Assembly: GCF_900167375.1 (NCBI RefSeq)
Contig: NZ_FUWY01000008.1
Coordinates: 31,664 to 95,663, forward strand
Length of the DNA: 64,000 bases
DNA from: Anaerorhabdus furcosa
GTDB taxonomy: Bacteria; Bacillota_I; Bacilli_A; Erysipelotrichales; Erysipelotrichaceae
Reading direction: 5' to 3'
The number at the start of each line of letters is the position of its first letter. Position 1 is the first letter of the stretch. A program made the position numbers and the translations under genes. Shown here piece after piece: positions 26,166 through 33,232 of the stretch. A model generated the notes under the pieces. That model was not told where the DNA came from. It was given only the letters and a program-made list of their open reading frames with translations, and ran no database searches.

Positions 26166-26609
26166 TTAGTAATTGTATTTAACATCCTGCGTAAGACCGA
26201 CAAGAACCTTTGCCGTTCCGGAATCTTCATATGTTCCAAAAAGATGTCTATCATACGAATAATTTTGATATTTAGAGAAATATGTAATTGTACATGATCT
26301 AACTGTTTTATTTGCGTAAGTTTTTGAATAAGTTATAGATGAACTAGTAGATAGACCAATTGTAGTGTTAATGTTTTTCGCTACTTCATAAGACCAACCT
26401 ACGGTCATTGTACTCTCATCTGTTCTACTTACATAAAATCGCTTGGATCCACCTGCTGCAACATCATCGCTCGATACAACAATATTATAGTCCGTAAATT
26501 GTGAAGTAGCTTTTATGTTTTTATTAGAATCTTCCGCATATGTAACTGTTGGAGTTAGAATTCTAGTAAATAAAAGTGTAGATAGTATAATTCTTGTAAT
26601 CTTTTTCAT
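26166..26609 (-). CDS. small secreted protein of unknown function (147 aa)
   Basis: A signal peptide (1-25, cut after VTYA) and a mature domain of about 122 aa rich in Ser, Thr and Tyr, beta-strand-like in character. Strong AAAGGAGGAAA ribosome binding site. TATAAT occurs at about 26663-26668 upstream on the minus strand. Not recognised; probably extracellular. Confidence 0.75.
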   Translation of the reverse strand: MKKITRIILSTLLFTRILTPTVTYAEDSNKNIKATSQFTDYNIVVSSDDVAAGGSKRFYVSRTDESTMTVGWSYEVAKNINTTIGLSTSSSITYSKTYANKTVRSCTITYFSKYQNYSYDRHLFGTYEDSGTAKVLVGLTQDVKYNY

Positions 26610-27028
26610 TAAAATTTCCTCCTTTTAATGAAAATTTTTTTTGATTCTATTAGAATATTATAATGGCTAAGATTAATTTTTATAATCTGAATGTTTTACA
26701 TATATGTTAATAAAACTGGGTTACCAATGAAATAAAATTACAATAGGCTATGCTCTTTTTTATTTTCATTCTTTTAAGAATTAATTGGATACTGTAAATA
26801 ACTATTTAAATCAACATTTTATTCATATAACAACAAAGCATGATTCGCAATAATATAAGAAATCTATACGCTATTGAACTATTAGCTTGTAAACATCGTA
26901 TTGCTAAATACATCCAAAATGCATTGCATAGTGCAAATAACCAAGTCATCTATAGTTCCTCATCAATCAAAGTTAATTGTAAATAACTTACATACAACAA
27001 ATTCAAAGTTCTACGATTATCGATAATC
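26610..27028. other. 419-bp intergenic region with one weak small ORF
   Basis: Very AT-rich. It holds the 26609 gene's leader and a plus-strand frame 26840-26986 (48 codons, MIRNNIRNLYAIELLACKHR...) that has no ribosome binding site and looks like a fragment of a larger coding sequence. I see no RNA gene or terminator with confidence. Confidence 0.4.
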
Positions 27029-27601
27029 TCAAAATCTACTTTTTACAGAACTGCTCATAAGATCAGCTAGGTTTGTGGGAACATATTCAGAGTTCTTATC
27101 TTGGAAGACAATAGAATTATTTTTTGTCTGCAAGAAATTCAATATTTTTTGTGCTACATCATTATCTAGTACAGGAATCAAGATTTCTTGGAGATTTGAT
27201 TTAATATAAATCTTGTGGTTTCCCTTATATCCTGGACGTGTAATTTCAAACACATTTGAGTCATGTCTTGCAATTACAATATCTTTGTATTCAATAGCAA
27301 CATACTTCTTAAAGCTATATGCTAAAACTACATTTTCAAAGAACAATGCATTCTCAAATGTTTTGTAACTATCATCGACTAAATTACTTACACTCATCAT
27401 AAATTTATTTAATCTATTCAATTTAATAAGGAATAATATAACAATAATAAGTTCAAAACAAATAGTAGCCCAAAATAGAATTTTGAAATACTCACTATTG
27501 ATATTTGCCAATGATAATACAAGTACTAATATTCCAACAATTGCACTAAAACTATATTCTATTGCTGACTTTTTTACAAAGAAATTTTTTATGTTTTTCA
27601 T
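27029..27601 (-). CDS. membrane protein of unknown function (190 aa)
   Basis: Two transmembrane helices (about 15-60) followed by a cytoplasmic domain of about 130 aa that looks like a small beta-rich domain (VAIEYKDIVIARHDSNVFEI...). Good GGAGGATAGT ribosome binding site. It lies 27 bp after the secreted 247-aa protein and is probably the last gene of the agrD operon. A decayed partial copy lies at 25585-25756. Not recognised; an immunity-like role for the secreted neighbour is a guess from position. Confidence 0.75.
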   Translation of the reverse strand: MKNIKNFFVKKSAIEYSFSAIVGILVLVLSLANINSEYFKILFWATICFELIIVILFLIKLNRLNKFMMSVSNLVDDSYKTFENALFFENVVLAYSFKKYVAIEYKDIVIARHDSNVFEITRPGYKGNHKIYIKSNLQEILIPVLDNDVAQKILNFLQTKNNSIVFQDKNSEYVPTNLADLMSSSVKSRF

Positions 27602-27628
27602 ACTATCCTCCGCAGTTAGTTTAAAATA

Positions 27629-28372
27629 TTAAAAACCTATACCTATTGCATTAACACCACTAGATAATACAGATAGAGTGGCATTCCCACTACTTGATGG
27701 AGTAACCTTTAATTGAAGATATGCTGAATAACTATACGCATCTTTATTAGCTGTATAACTATAAAATCCATAAGCACTAGAAGTTTTATTATTTCTAATA
27801 CTAGAGGTTTTATCAATTCCTCCCCAACCTCCAGTAAATTCTGCTTTTACAGAAGATATTACAAATTTAGAATCATCCATACTCCAAGAAATTGTATTAT
27901 CACAAGTTATCACGGTTCCGTGTCCTGTTGCAGAATATGAATATGATAACCTCTTTGTATAAGTTGTTGCTCTAGTCATACTTGAATTTTCAATTTCAAT
28001 TGTACCAACTATATTTGCTTTTGGGTCATACCCTTGTGCATATAATTGAGTACGCAATTCACCTGCAAATTCTGGAAATTCATTAGGAACAAGTTCGAGA
28101 ACAAATGCTGGATCCCATAATAAGTTTCCCTTTTCAAATTCATTCATTTTTTCAACTATTTGATTTCTTACTATCGCTTTTATCTCTTTATAAGTTAAGT
28201 TTGAAATATCCGATTGAGTTTTTATATTTGTTTCATTATCATTCAATTCAGAATACATACCATATGACAGTAATTTTTGTTTCAATACATCTTCATTATC
28301 TTCAGCAAAAACATTAGGTGTGATAAAAGTAAAAATTAACAATATGCTTAGTAACAACTTTATTTTTTTCAT
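27629..28372 (-). CDS. secreted protein downstream of agrD (247 aa)
   Basis: Signal peptide 1-23 (cut after NVFA), an acidic helical region about 24-125, and a C-terminal domain about 130-247 rich in Ser, Thr, Tyr and Gly (SYSYSATGHG, TGGWGGIDK) with a small-residue, hydrophobic end. AAGGAGAAG ribosome binding site. It starts 58 bp after the AgrD-like gene, so it should be on the same quorum-controlled transcript. Not recognised. It could be a large secreted bacteriocin-like effector; searching it against large secreted bacteriocins such as geobacillin 26 would test this. Confidence 0.78.
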   Translation of the reverse strand: MKKIKLLLSILLIFTFITPNVFAEDNEDVLKQKLLSYGMYSELNDNETNIKTQSDISNLTYKEIKAIVRNQIVEKMNEFEKGNLLWDPAFVLELVPNEFPEFAGELRTQLYAQGYDPKANIVGTIEIENSSMTRATTYTKRLSYSYSATGHGTVITCDNTISWSMDDSKFVISSVKAEFTGGWGGIDKTSSIRNNKTSSAYGFYSYTANKDAYSYSAYLQLKVTPSSSGNATLSVLSSGVNAIGIGF

Positions 28373-28430
28373 TTTTCTTCTCCTTTTTCATATTTCTTAG
28401 TAACAATTCTAGATATTTTAATATATTTAC

Positions 28431-28538
28431 TTAATATTTTTCTGGTTGATACCAACCAAATGCTGACATAGTTCCATTTCCTACAACTGCAACAAACATC
28501 AACACAGTACCAAGAAAGTTTAAAATTTTCTTTTTCAT
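28431..28538 (-). CDS. agrD: AgrD-like cyclic lactone autoinducer peptide precursor (35 aa)
   Basis: A 35-codon gene with a perfect AAAGGAGG site before the ATG at 28538. Layout matches AgrD precursors: an amphipathic, basic N-terminus (MKKKILNFLGTV), a hydrophobic helix, then SAFGW (25-29) followed by YQPEKY. Clostridial AgrD proteins typically carry a five-residue ring ending in an aromatic, followed by a YQP-E tail. Here the ring-forming residue would be Ser25, giving a lactone rather than a thiolactone. AgrB, AgrC and AgrA are encoded 4-6.6 kb away. The promoter carries the same repeats as the modified-peptide operon. A longer overlapping frame at 28369-28599 lacks these features. Confidence 0.85.
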   Translation of the reverse strand: MKKKILNFLGTVLMFVAVVGNGTMSAFGWYQPEKY

Positions 28539-28569
28539 ACTCTGCCTCCTTTCTATTTTCTTCATCATT

Positions 28570-28638
28570 ATCATATATAAATAAATCAAAGATACGCAAT
28601 GGGTTTGGTTCGAATAGGCAAATTCTTGGTTTGAATAG
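28570..28638 (-). promoter_or_regulatory. agrD promoter with tandem AgrA-type repeats
   Basis: Minus strand: CTATTCAAACCAA (28626-28638), 8 bp, CTATTCGAACCAA (28605-28617), 5 bp, TTGCGT -35 (28594-28599), 18 bp, TATGAT -10 (28570-28575). The repeats are 21 bp apart, two helical turns, as expected for LytTR dimers. The same arrangement occurs before the CCCG-peptide gene. Confidence 0.78.
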
Positions 28639-28660
28639 ATATATATAAGTTTAGTTAATC

Positions 28661-28681
28661 AAAAAAAAAAAAAAAAAAAAA
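28661..28681. repeat. 21-base poly-A tract
   Basis: An uninterrupted run of 21 A, 23 bp upstream of the distal AgrA-type repeat. Homopolymers this long slip during replication. Confidence 0.9.
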
Positions 28682-28730
28682 CTAAACCATACTCACCTTT
28701 TATAATCTAAATATATTGAAGCAGGATAAA

Positions 28731-28771
28731 ATACTCTTAGATAAGGCAAAGAATCTAATATCTAAGAGTAT
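28731..28771 (-). terminator. 12-bp perfect inverted repeat downstream of the exporter gene
   Basis: ATACTCTTAGAT (28731-28742) and ATCTAAGAGTAT (28760-28771) pair perfectly around a 17-base loop. It lies about 200 bp after the ABC exporter stop and before the agrD promoter, so it may end the peptide operon; there is no U tract, so a protein-binding site is also possible. Confidence 0.5.
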
Positions 28772-28967
28772 CGATTGTTCAATAGACTATCATTTACTAT
28801 GCTTCACTTTTACTTTTATTTCATGTGCGCAAGATATTGAGTTCTTTTAATCATTAATAATATTTTTACATGAAGAATAATTTTTTTGTTTAATAGTATT
28901 TATCTTTACCACTTAATCGAAGATAATGCTGTATAATAGATAATTACTTCACGTGACTATTAGCAAC

Positions 28968-30623
28968 TTATAAAGTTTGGTTGAGAATGAGATTTTTGAA
29001 TTGCTTGCATTCATTATAAAGTTTTTGATAATCTCCTTTCATAATGATTCTACCTTCTGAAAACAATATAATTTCATCAAATTGCATCATGACTTCCTTA
29101 TCAATTCTATGAGTTACAATAACTATCGTTTTATCCAGTTTTAGAATACGTTGTTCTATCATACTAGATGAAATTCTATCTAACGCTGAAGTTGGTTCAT
29201 CCATAATGATAACATTAGAATCTCTAAGTATAGCTCTCGCTAATAAAATACGTTGTTTTTCTCCACCAGACAACTTATTAGAATCAATGTGTGAAGTTAA
29301 AGACAATTTTCTTTTTTTCATAATATCAAGAAAACCCGTTATATCAAGGACTTTTTCAACATCAACCCAATTATATTCATCACTCAACAATGTAACATTA
29401 TCAAAGATGCTTCCTTCAAATATAAAATCACTTTGAAGAACAAAACTTACTTGATTTCTAAATGAACTTAGATTAATATTTTTGGAATTAATCGTTGAAA
29501 TAGTATAATCACCTTTGCAATCTTCACAAGGATTCAAAAGCAAATGCAAAGTTGTAGATTTTCCAGAACCACTTTCTCCAACAATGGCATATTTTTTATT
29601 TTTATATATTTCTAGATTTACATCCTTAATCGAGAACTCAGAATTTTCTTTGTGAAATGATACATTTTTCAAACTAAATACTGATTCGTTAAGCGATGTA
29701 ACTAAAACTTCATTATTTTTAAAATCTATGTTAATTAAGTAATTAAGTCTTTCTCTTATTTTCTTCGTTGATATAATTTTATTAATATCTTTAGCTATAT
29801 TTGTAATAGGAAAAACAATATTATTAGACAATTGAATTGATGCAATAAGGATTCCAATTGTCAAATATCCATTTAATGTCATATATGTACCAATGATAAA
29901 TAGTGATATAAACACAGAGTTACTGAATAACGATGATAACGCAGAATACTTGCTTAAAAAATTATTATAATCAATGTTTTGCTTTTCAGAATTATTGACT
30001 TTTTCCTCAGCTTTTTTATAAAACTGCTTATGAGCATTATATCCTCTTATAGTAAGCAATCCAGAGATAACATTTTTTATAAAATTCAATTCATTGATTT
30101 TTGTATTTGAAACATCCATTTTCATTTTTGAATTTCTTGTAGATATTATCTTTGTTATAATCAAAGGCATACTCGAAAGTATTACTGTGATTAGGAAAAT
30201 AATTATTGAATAATTCATTAAAATGACAATAGACGATATGCTCACAATTAATCCTCTAGCAATATTTATAATGCTTTTTAAGTAATCATTTTCATAACTG
30301 ATCATGTCATTCGTTAATATTGATAAATAGCTATCACTGCTATTATTATCTTCTCCATAAATTAAATTTTGAAGAATCTTACATTTCATGTCTTTAATAC
30401 TTCTAAATATATATTCATTCTGGAGTAATTCAGCAATGTACTGTGATATAGAAAACCATACCAATAATATTATCGAGATAATTACAATTGATTTATATAA
30501 TTCTAAATTTTTATATACTACACTATCAATTATTTTTTGTTGAATCACAGCAAAAAGCACCATATTAAATGAATCAAACATTGCGAATATAATAGTAATC
30601 ACAAATAGTATTTTATTTTTCAT
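28968..30623 (-). CDS. ABC exporter (fused membrane and ATPase domains)
   Basis: A 551-aa half-transporter: six transmembrane helices in the first 290 residues, then an ATPase domain with Walker A GESGSGKST near residue 350, Q-loop VSFVLQSDF, signature LSGGEKQRILLARA and DEPTSALD. There is no N-terminal C39 peptidase, so it does not cut the leader itself. Ribosome binding site GGAGGTAAAT. It is downstream of the radical SAM enzyme in the same direction with a 92-bp gap. By context it exports the modified peptide and may give self-protection. Confidence 0.9.
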   Translation of the reverse strand: MKNKILFVITIIFAMFDSFNMVLFAVIQQKIIDSVVYKNLELYKSIVIISIILLVWFSISQYIAELLQNEYIFRSIKDMKCKILQNLIYGEDNNSSDSYLSILTNDMISYENDYLKSIINIARGLIVSISSIVILMNYSIIIFLITVILSSMPLIITKIISTRNSKMKMDVSNTKINELNFIKNVISGLLTIRGYNAHKQFYKKAEEKVNNSEKQNIDYNNFLSKYSALSSLFSNSVFISLFIIGTYMTLNGYLTIGILIASIQLSNNIVFPITNIAKDINKIISTKKIRERLNYLINIDFKNNEVLVTSLNESVFSLKNVSFHKENSEFSIKDVNLEIYKNKKYAIVGESGSGKSTTLHLLLNPCEDCKGDYTISTINSKNINLSSFRNQVSFVLQSDFIFEGSIFDNVTLLSDEYNWVDVEKVLDITGFLDIMKKRKLSLTSHIDSNKLSGGEKQRILLARAILRDSNVIIMDEPTSALDRISSSMIEQRILKLDKTIVIVTHRIDKEVMMQFDEIILFSEGRIIMKGDYQKLYNECKQFKNLILNQTL

Positions 30624-30715
30624 ATTTACCTCCAGATAATAGTTTAAATATATAAATAAGAATAAACTTCTAATTTGAAAACTATATAAATTAAAGATAC
30701 TTAAAGTTTTCAGCC

Positions 30716-32047
30716 TTATTTATTTTGGACTGCTATTCTTATGTTTTTCTTGAAATCTTTCAAGTCTTCTCCTTTAATTAGGCACAATTTTTCGATAATT
30801 CTATTAAATAGTATTTTTTCAGTATAACATCTACTATCGATTGGTATATTAATGGAATCATTATTAAGGAAATTTAATCCTTTGCACCAAACACCACAAA
30901 AATTCCTTACAGTGCACTCTTTACAGGTATCAACATTGGTACGATATGCATTAAAATCACTAAATAAAGACGATTCTCCACAATTCACTTTAAAACTATC
31001 TATATGCATTCTATAGTTTGTATCGTTAACAAACATTTGGCAAGGATAAATATATCCATCATTTGAAATAGTTATAGATCTACCTGACCCACAATCTTTT
31101 TGATATATTTTATTAATAATACCGTACACCATTTTTAATATTTTAAGATTCAAATAACTTTTCCCATGAATGATGTCATCAAAAAATATATCAACAAACT
31201 CTTCAAATAAATTCTTAATTTTTTTTAATTCCTTAGAATTATATTTTATTGATTTATCTACTACTAAAAATGTCGCATATCCATTGATTTCAAATCTTTC
31301 AAATATTTTCAACCATTTTTCAGCGCAACCTTTACTGTAATGTTTTATATGCTCATCTGTTATCGTCATCTCAATAGTCGGCTTAATTCCAATGAAATTG
31401 AGTTCATCAATAAAGTGACTAACAATATCAAAAGTCCCATGATTATTTGAATCTATACGATTTATATCATTAATATCCTTTGGACCATCTAAACTTACAG
31501 TAATTTTAAACTTTTGTTTTTTTAACATTTCAAATATCTCTGGATTCGTTATTGTTCCATTTGTAACGATTGAATATTCATGATACTTTTGTTGTTCATA
31601 TAGATTATCTATGAATTTTTTAATTTCTATAAAATTTAATAATGGTTCTCCTCCAAAAAAGGAAATAGTTTTTATTCCACCACTATATTTTCTTGAAATT
31701 TCATTATAATATTTTAAATATTTATTGTAGTCAAAAAATTTATTTACTAATTGACTATTATATGTACCTTCATTAGCATAACAATATTTGCATTTCATAT
31801 TACAACACTCTGATGACATAAACTGCAATGATGCTAATGTATTAGTAACCTTTAATTGATTTTTACTTATGTCGCAAGATTTGTCTATATATTCATTAAT
31901 CTCATCATTAATAATTTCAATAGAGTTTTTGGTAAGTTTAAAATCTTCTCTAGATAGGTTCATGAAAATTCCTGTAGATATGTGATATAGAAAATTTTCA
32001 TCTTCACCAATCAACATATACTCATCATTTTTAAATTTTTTCGCCAT
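30716..32047 (-). CDS. radical SAM/SPASM peptide maturase
   Basis: A 443-aa enzyme. Residues 1-75 resemble a PqqD-like peptide-recognition region. The radical SAM cluster motif CNMKCKYC gives C82, C86 and C89, and FFGGEPL follows. The SPASM domain supplies C319, C336, C356, C375, C378, C384, C388 and C407, enough for auxiliary iron-sulfur clusters. Such enzymes install thioether or C-C crosslinks in RiPP precursors; others mature sulfatases. Its place 71 bp after a 29-codon Cys-rich peptide gene, and before an exporter, argues for peptide modification. No other function is supported. Confidence 0.92.
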   Translation of the reverse strand: MAKKFKNDEYMLIGEDENFLYHISTGIFMNLSREDFKLTKNSIEIINDEINEYIDKSCDISKNQLKVTNTLASLQFMSSECCNMKCKYCYANEGTYNSQLVNKFFDYNKYLKYYNEISRKYSGGIKTISFFGGEPLLNFIEIKKFIDNLYEQQKYHEYSIVTNGTITNPEIFEMLKKQKFKITVSLDGPKDINDINRIDSNNHGTFDIVSHFIDELNFIGIKPTIEMTITDEHIKHYSKGCAEKWLKIFERFEINGYATFLVVDKSIKYNSKELKKIKNLFEEFVDIFFDDIIHGKSYLNLKILKMVYGIINKIYQKDCGSGRSITISNDGYIYPCQMFVNDTNYRMHIDSFKVNCGESSLFSDFNAYRTNVDTCKECTVRNFCGVWCKGLNFLNNDSINIPIDSRCYTEKILFNRIIEKLCLIKGEDLKDFKKNIRIAVQNK

Positions 32048-32083
32048 ATATTTCTTGATCCTTTCACCTATAATTCATAAAAT

Positions 32084-32106
32084 GGGAGAATTTATTAGAT
32101 TCTCCC
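32084..32106 (-). terminator. hairpin between precursor peptide and radical SAM gene
   Basis: GGGAGAAT (32084-32091) and ATTCTCCC (32099-32106) form an 8-bp stem with a 7-base loop, 13 bp after the peptide stop. The following sequence is only ATTTTAT, so it probably acts as a partial terminator or mRNA stabiliser, raising precursor over enzyme. Confidence 0.65.
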
Positions 32107-32118
32107 TGTTTTTTAATT

Positions 32119-32208
32119 TTATCCACAGCAACAAACTGCAATTCCAGCTGCGAAATAATCATCAAGTTCTACATCTGCTTCTATACTAAAATCAACTATT
32201 TTTTCCAT
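32119..32208 (-). CDS. RiPP precursor peptide with C-terminal CCCG (29 aa)
   Basis: A 29-codon gene with an excellent AGGAGGTGA site before ATG 32208. The N-terminal two-thirds is acidic and leader-like (MEKIVDFSIEADVELDD). The C-terminus is FAAGIAVCCCG, with C26, C27 and C28 as three consecutive cysteines. It is the first well-supported gene upstream of a SPASM radical SAM enzyme and an ABC exporter, so it is the likely substrate. The cysteines could be thioether-linked to residues of the FAAGIAV stretch; that is inference. I do not recognise the peptide family. Confidence 0.85.
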   Translation of the reverse strand: MEKIVDFSIEADVELDDYFAAGIAVCCCG

Positions 32209-32240
32209 TATGTCACCTCCTCTCAAATTAAGTCATTCAT

Positions 32241-32366
32241 CTATTTACTAGTACTTAAATACTGCTTTATTGAATTAATACGGGCTAAACGATGATTTAT
32301 TTCTATTTCATAAGAAGGAATAAATATTATTTCTATTCCAAATAAAACAAAAGTTCTTTCTTTCAT
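32241..32366 (-). CDS. possible small ORF in leader of the RiPP transcript (41 aa)
   Basis: A 41-codon frame (MKERTFVLFGIEIIFIPS...) between the predicted promoter and the precursor gene, on the same strand. It has only a distant AGGAT upstream and no good ribosome binding site. It could be a small accessory peptide or merely an open stretch in a long leader. Confidence 0.3.
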   Translation of the reverse strand: MKERTFVLFGIEIIFIPSYEIEINHRLARINSIKQYLSTSK

Positions 32367-32398
32367 TTAATTGATTTTTTATCCTAAACTTTAAATAC

Positions 32399-32466
32399 AT
32401 CATAGTTATTTAATCTGTTCAAAACAAGGTTCAATGCTCGAATAGTCATTATTTTGGTTCGAATAG
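32399..32466 (-). promoter_or_regulatory. RiPP operon promoter with tandem AgrA-type repeats
   Basis: Minus strand: CTATTCGAACCAA (32454-32466), 8 bp, CTATTCGAGCATT (32433-32445), 5 bp, TTGTTT -35 (32422-32427), 17 bp, TATGAT -10 (32399-32404). Geometry matches the agrD promoter. On the plus strand the 17-mer TCGAATAGTCATTATTT is repeated exactly at 32438 and 32459. Predicted start near 32392, leaving a leader of about 185 bases. The region also lies upstream of agrA, which could be autoregulated. Confidence 0.78.
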
Positions 32467-32476
32467 TCATTATTTC

Positions 32477-32493
32477 AAATCACACAGTGATTT
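32477..32493. promoter_or_regulatory. short dyad upstream of agrA
   Basis: AAATCAC-ACA-GTGATTT, a perfect 7-bp inverted repeat directly beside the tandem repeats and 43 bp before the agrA start. Possible operator; nothing further is shown. Confidence 0.35.
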
Positions 32494-32536
32494 AATCATG
32501 ATAAAATTAAATTATATACTTGGGAGGAAATTTAAA

Positions 32537-33232
32537 ATGATAAAAATCGCAATAATTGATGATGACAATTTATTTATTTCTCTTTGTGAAGAGTATTTTA
32601 AAAATACAGATAAATACATCATCATTCCATACTCTGATTCTAAGTTATTTTGCGAAGAATACTTTTCTAATAGCTTTGATGTAATATTTTTGGACATAGA
32701 AATGCCTTTTTTTAGTGGATTAGAGGTTCATGAATTTTTGAAAAATAACAATTCTACATGCTTAATTATTTTTGTATCAAATCAAGACAAATACATATTA
32801 AACTGCTTTGATATCAATGTAATTGGGTTCATTCAAAAATCGAAAATTCATTTACAATTACCTACTGCTTTAAATAAAATCGAAAATATTTTCATGCATT
32901 CAACTTTTACTTTTCAAACAAAAAATGAGTTTATTAATCTCTCGAAAAATGAGATATGTGTTATTGAAGTTGTTAATCGTAAAATTGAATTGCATACAAA
33001 TAATCAAATTCATATACTAAAAAATGGAAAAATAAGTACAATATATTGTCTTTTAAATGATGATTTTTTCTTGATTAATCGATCAACAATTATAAACATG
33101 CATAAAATTATATCTATTACAGGAAATCAAATTTTTATCAAAAACATAAAAAAAGCTTTCCTACTAAGCAAATATAGAAAAAAAGATTTTTACTCCAAAT
33201 ATTTCAGTTTAATAAAAGCGAGGAATTTGTAA
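32537..33232 (+). CDS. agrA: LytTR response regulator, AgrA-like
   Basis: A 231-aa regulator: receiver domain (1-120) with acidic residues D8-D10 and phospho-acceptor D53 in FLDIEMP, and a LytTR DNA-binding domain (about 125-231) with FFLINRSTIINMHKI. The start at 32537 follows GGGAGGAAATTTAAA; the frame is open from 32498. It is first in an agrA-agrC-agrB operon. LytTR proteins bind pairs of direct repeats two turns apart, which is what the two peptide promoters carry. Confidence 0.92.
   Translation: MIKIAIIDDDNLFISLCEEYFKNTDKYIIIPYSDSKLFCEEYFSNSFDVIFLDIEMPFFSGLEVHEFLKNNNSTCLIIFVSNQDKYILNCFDINVIGFIQKSKIHLQLPTALNKIENIFMHSTFTFQTKNEFINLSKNEICVIEVVNRKIELHTNNQIHILKNGKISTIYCLLNDDFFLINRSTIINMHKIISITGNQIFIKNIKKAFLLSKYRKKDFYSKYFSLIKARNL

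Noticed and set aside
28369..28599. A 76-codon minus-strand frame overlapping agrD
   Set aside because: It runs in another frame over the agrD gene, begins in the promoter region and has no ribosome binding site; the 35-codon frame has a perfect one and an AgrD layout.
28649..28689. GTTTAGT / ACTAAAC flanking the poly-A tract as a terminator
   Set aside because: The loop would be about 26 bases and mostly A; a stable hairpin is unlikely.
30716..32047. Radical SAM protein as the maturase of the sulfatase at 2424
   Set aside because: It is 27 kb away and placed between a Cys-rich peptide gene and an exporter; peptide modification fits better, although SPASM enzymes do include sulfatase maturases.
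32438..32475. Two 17-bp repeats as a mini CRISPR array
   Set aside because: Only two copies with a 4-bp gap and no cas genes; they fit a regulator-binding site.
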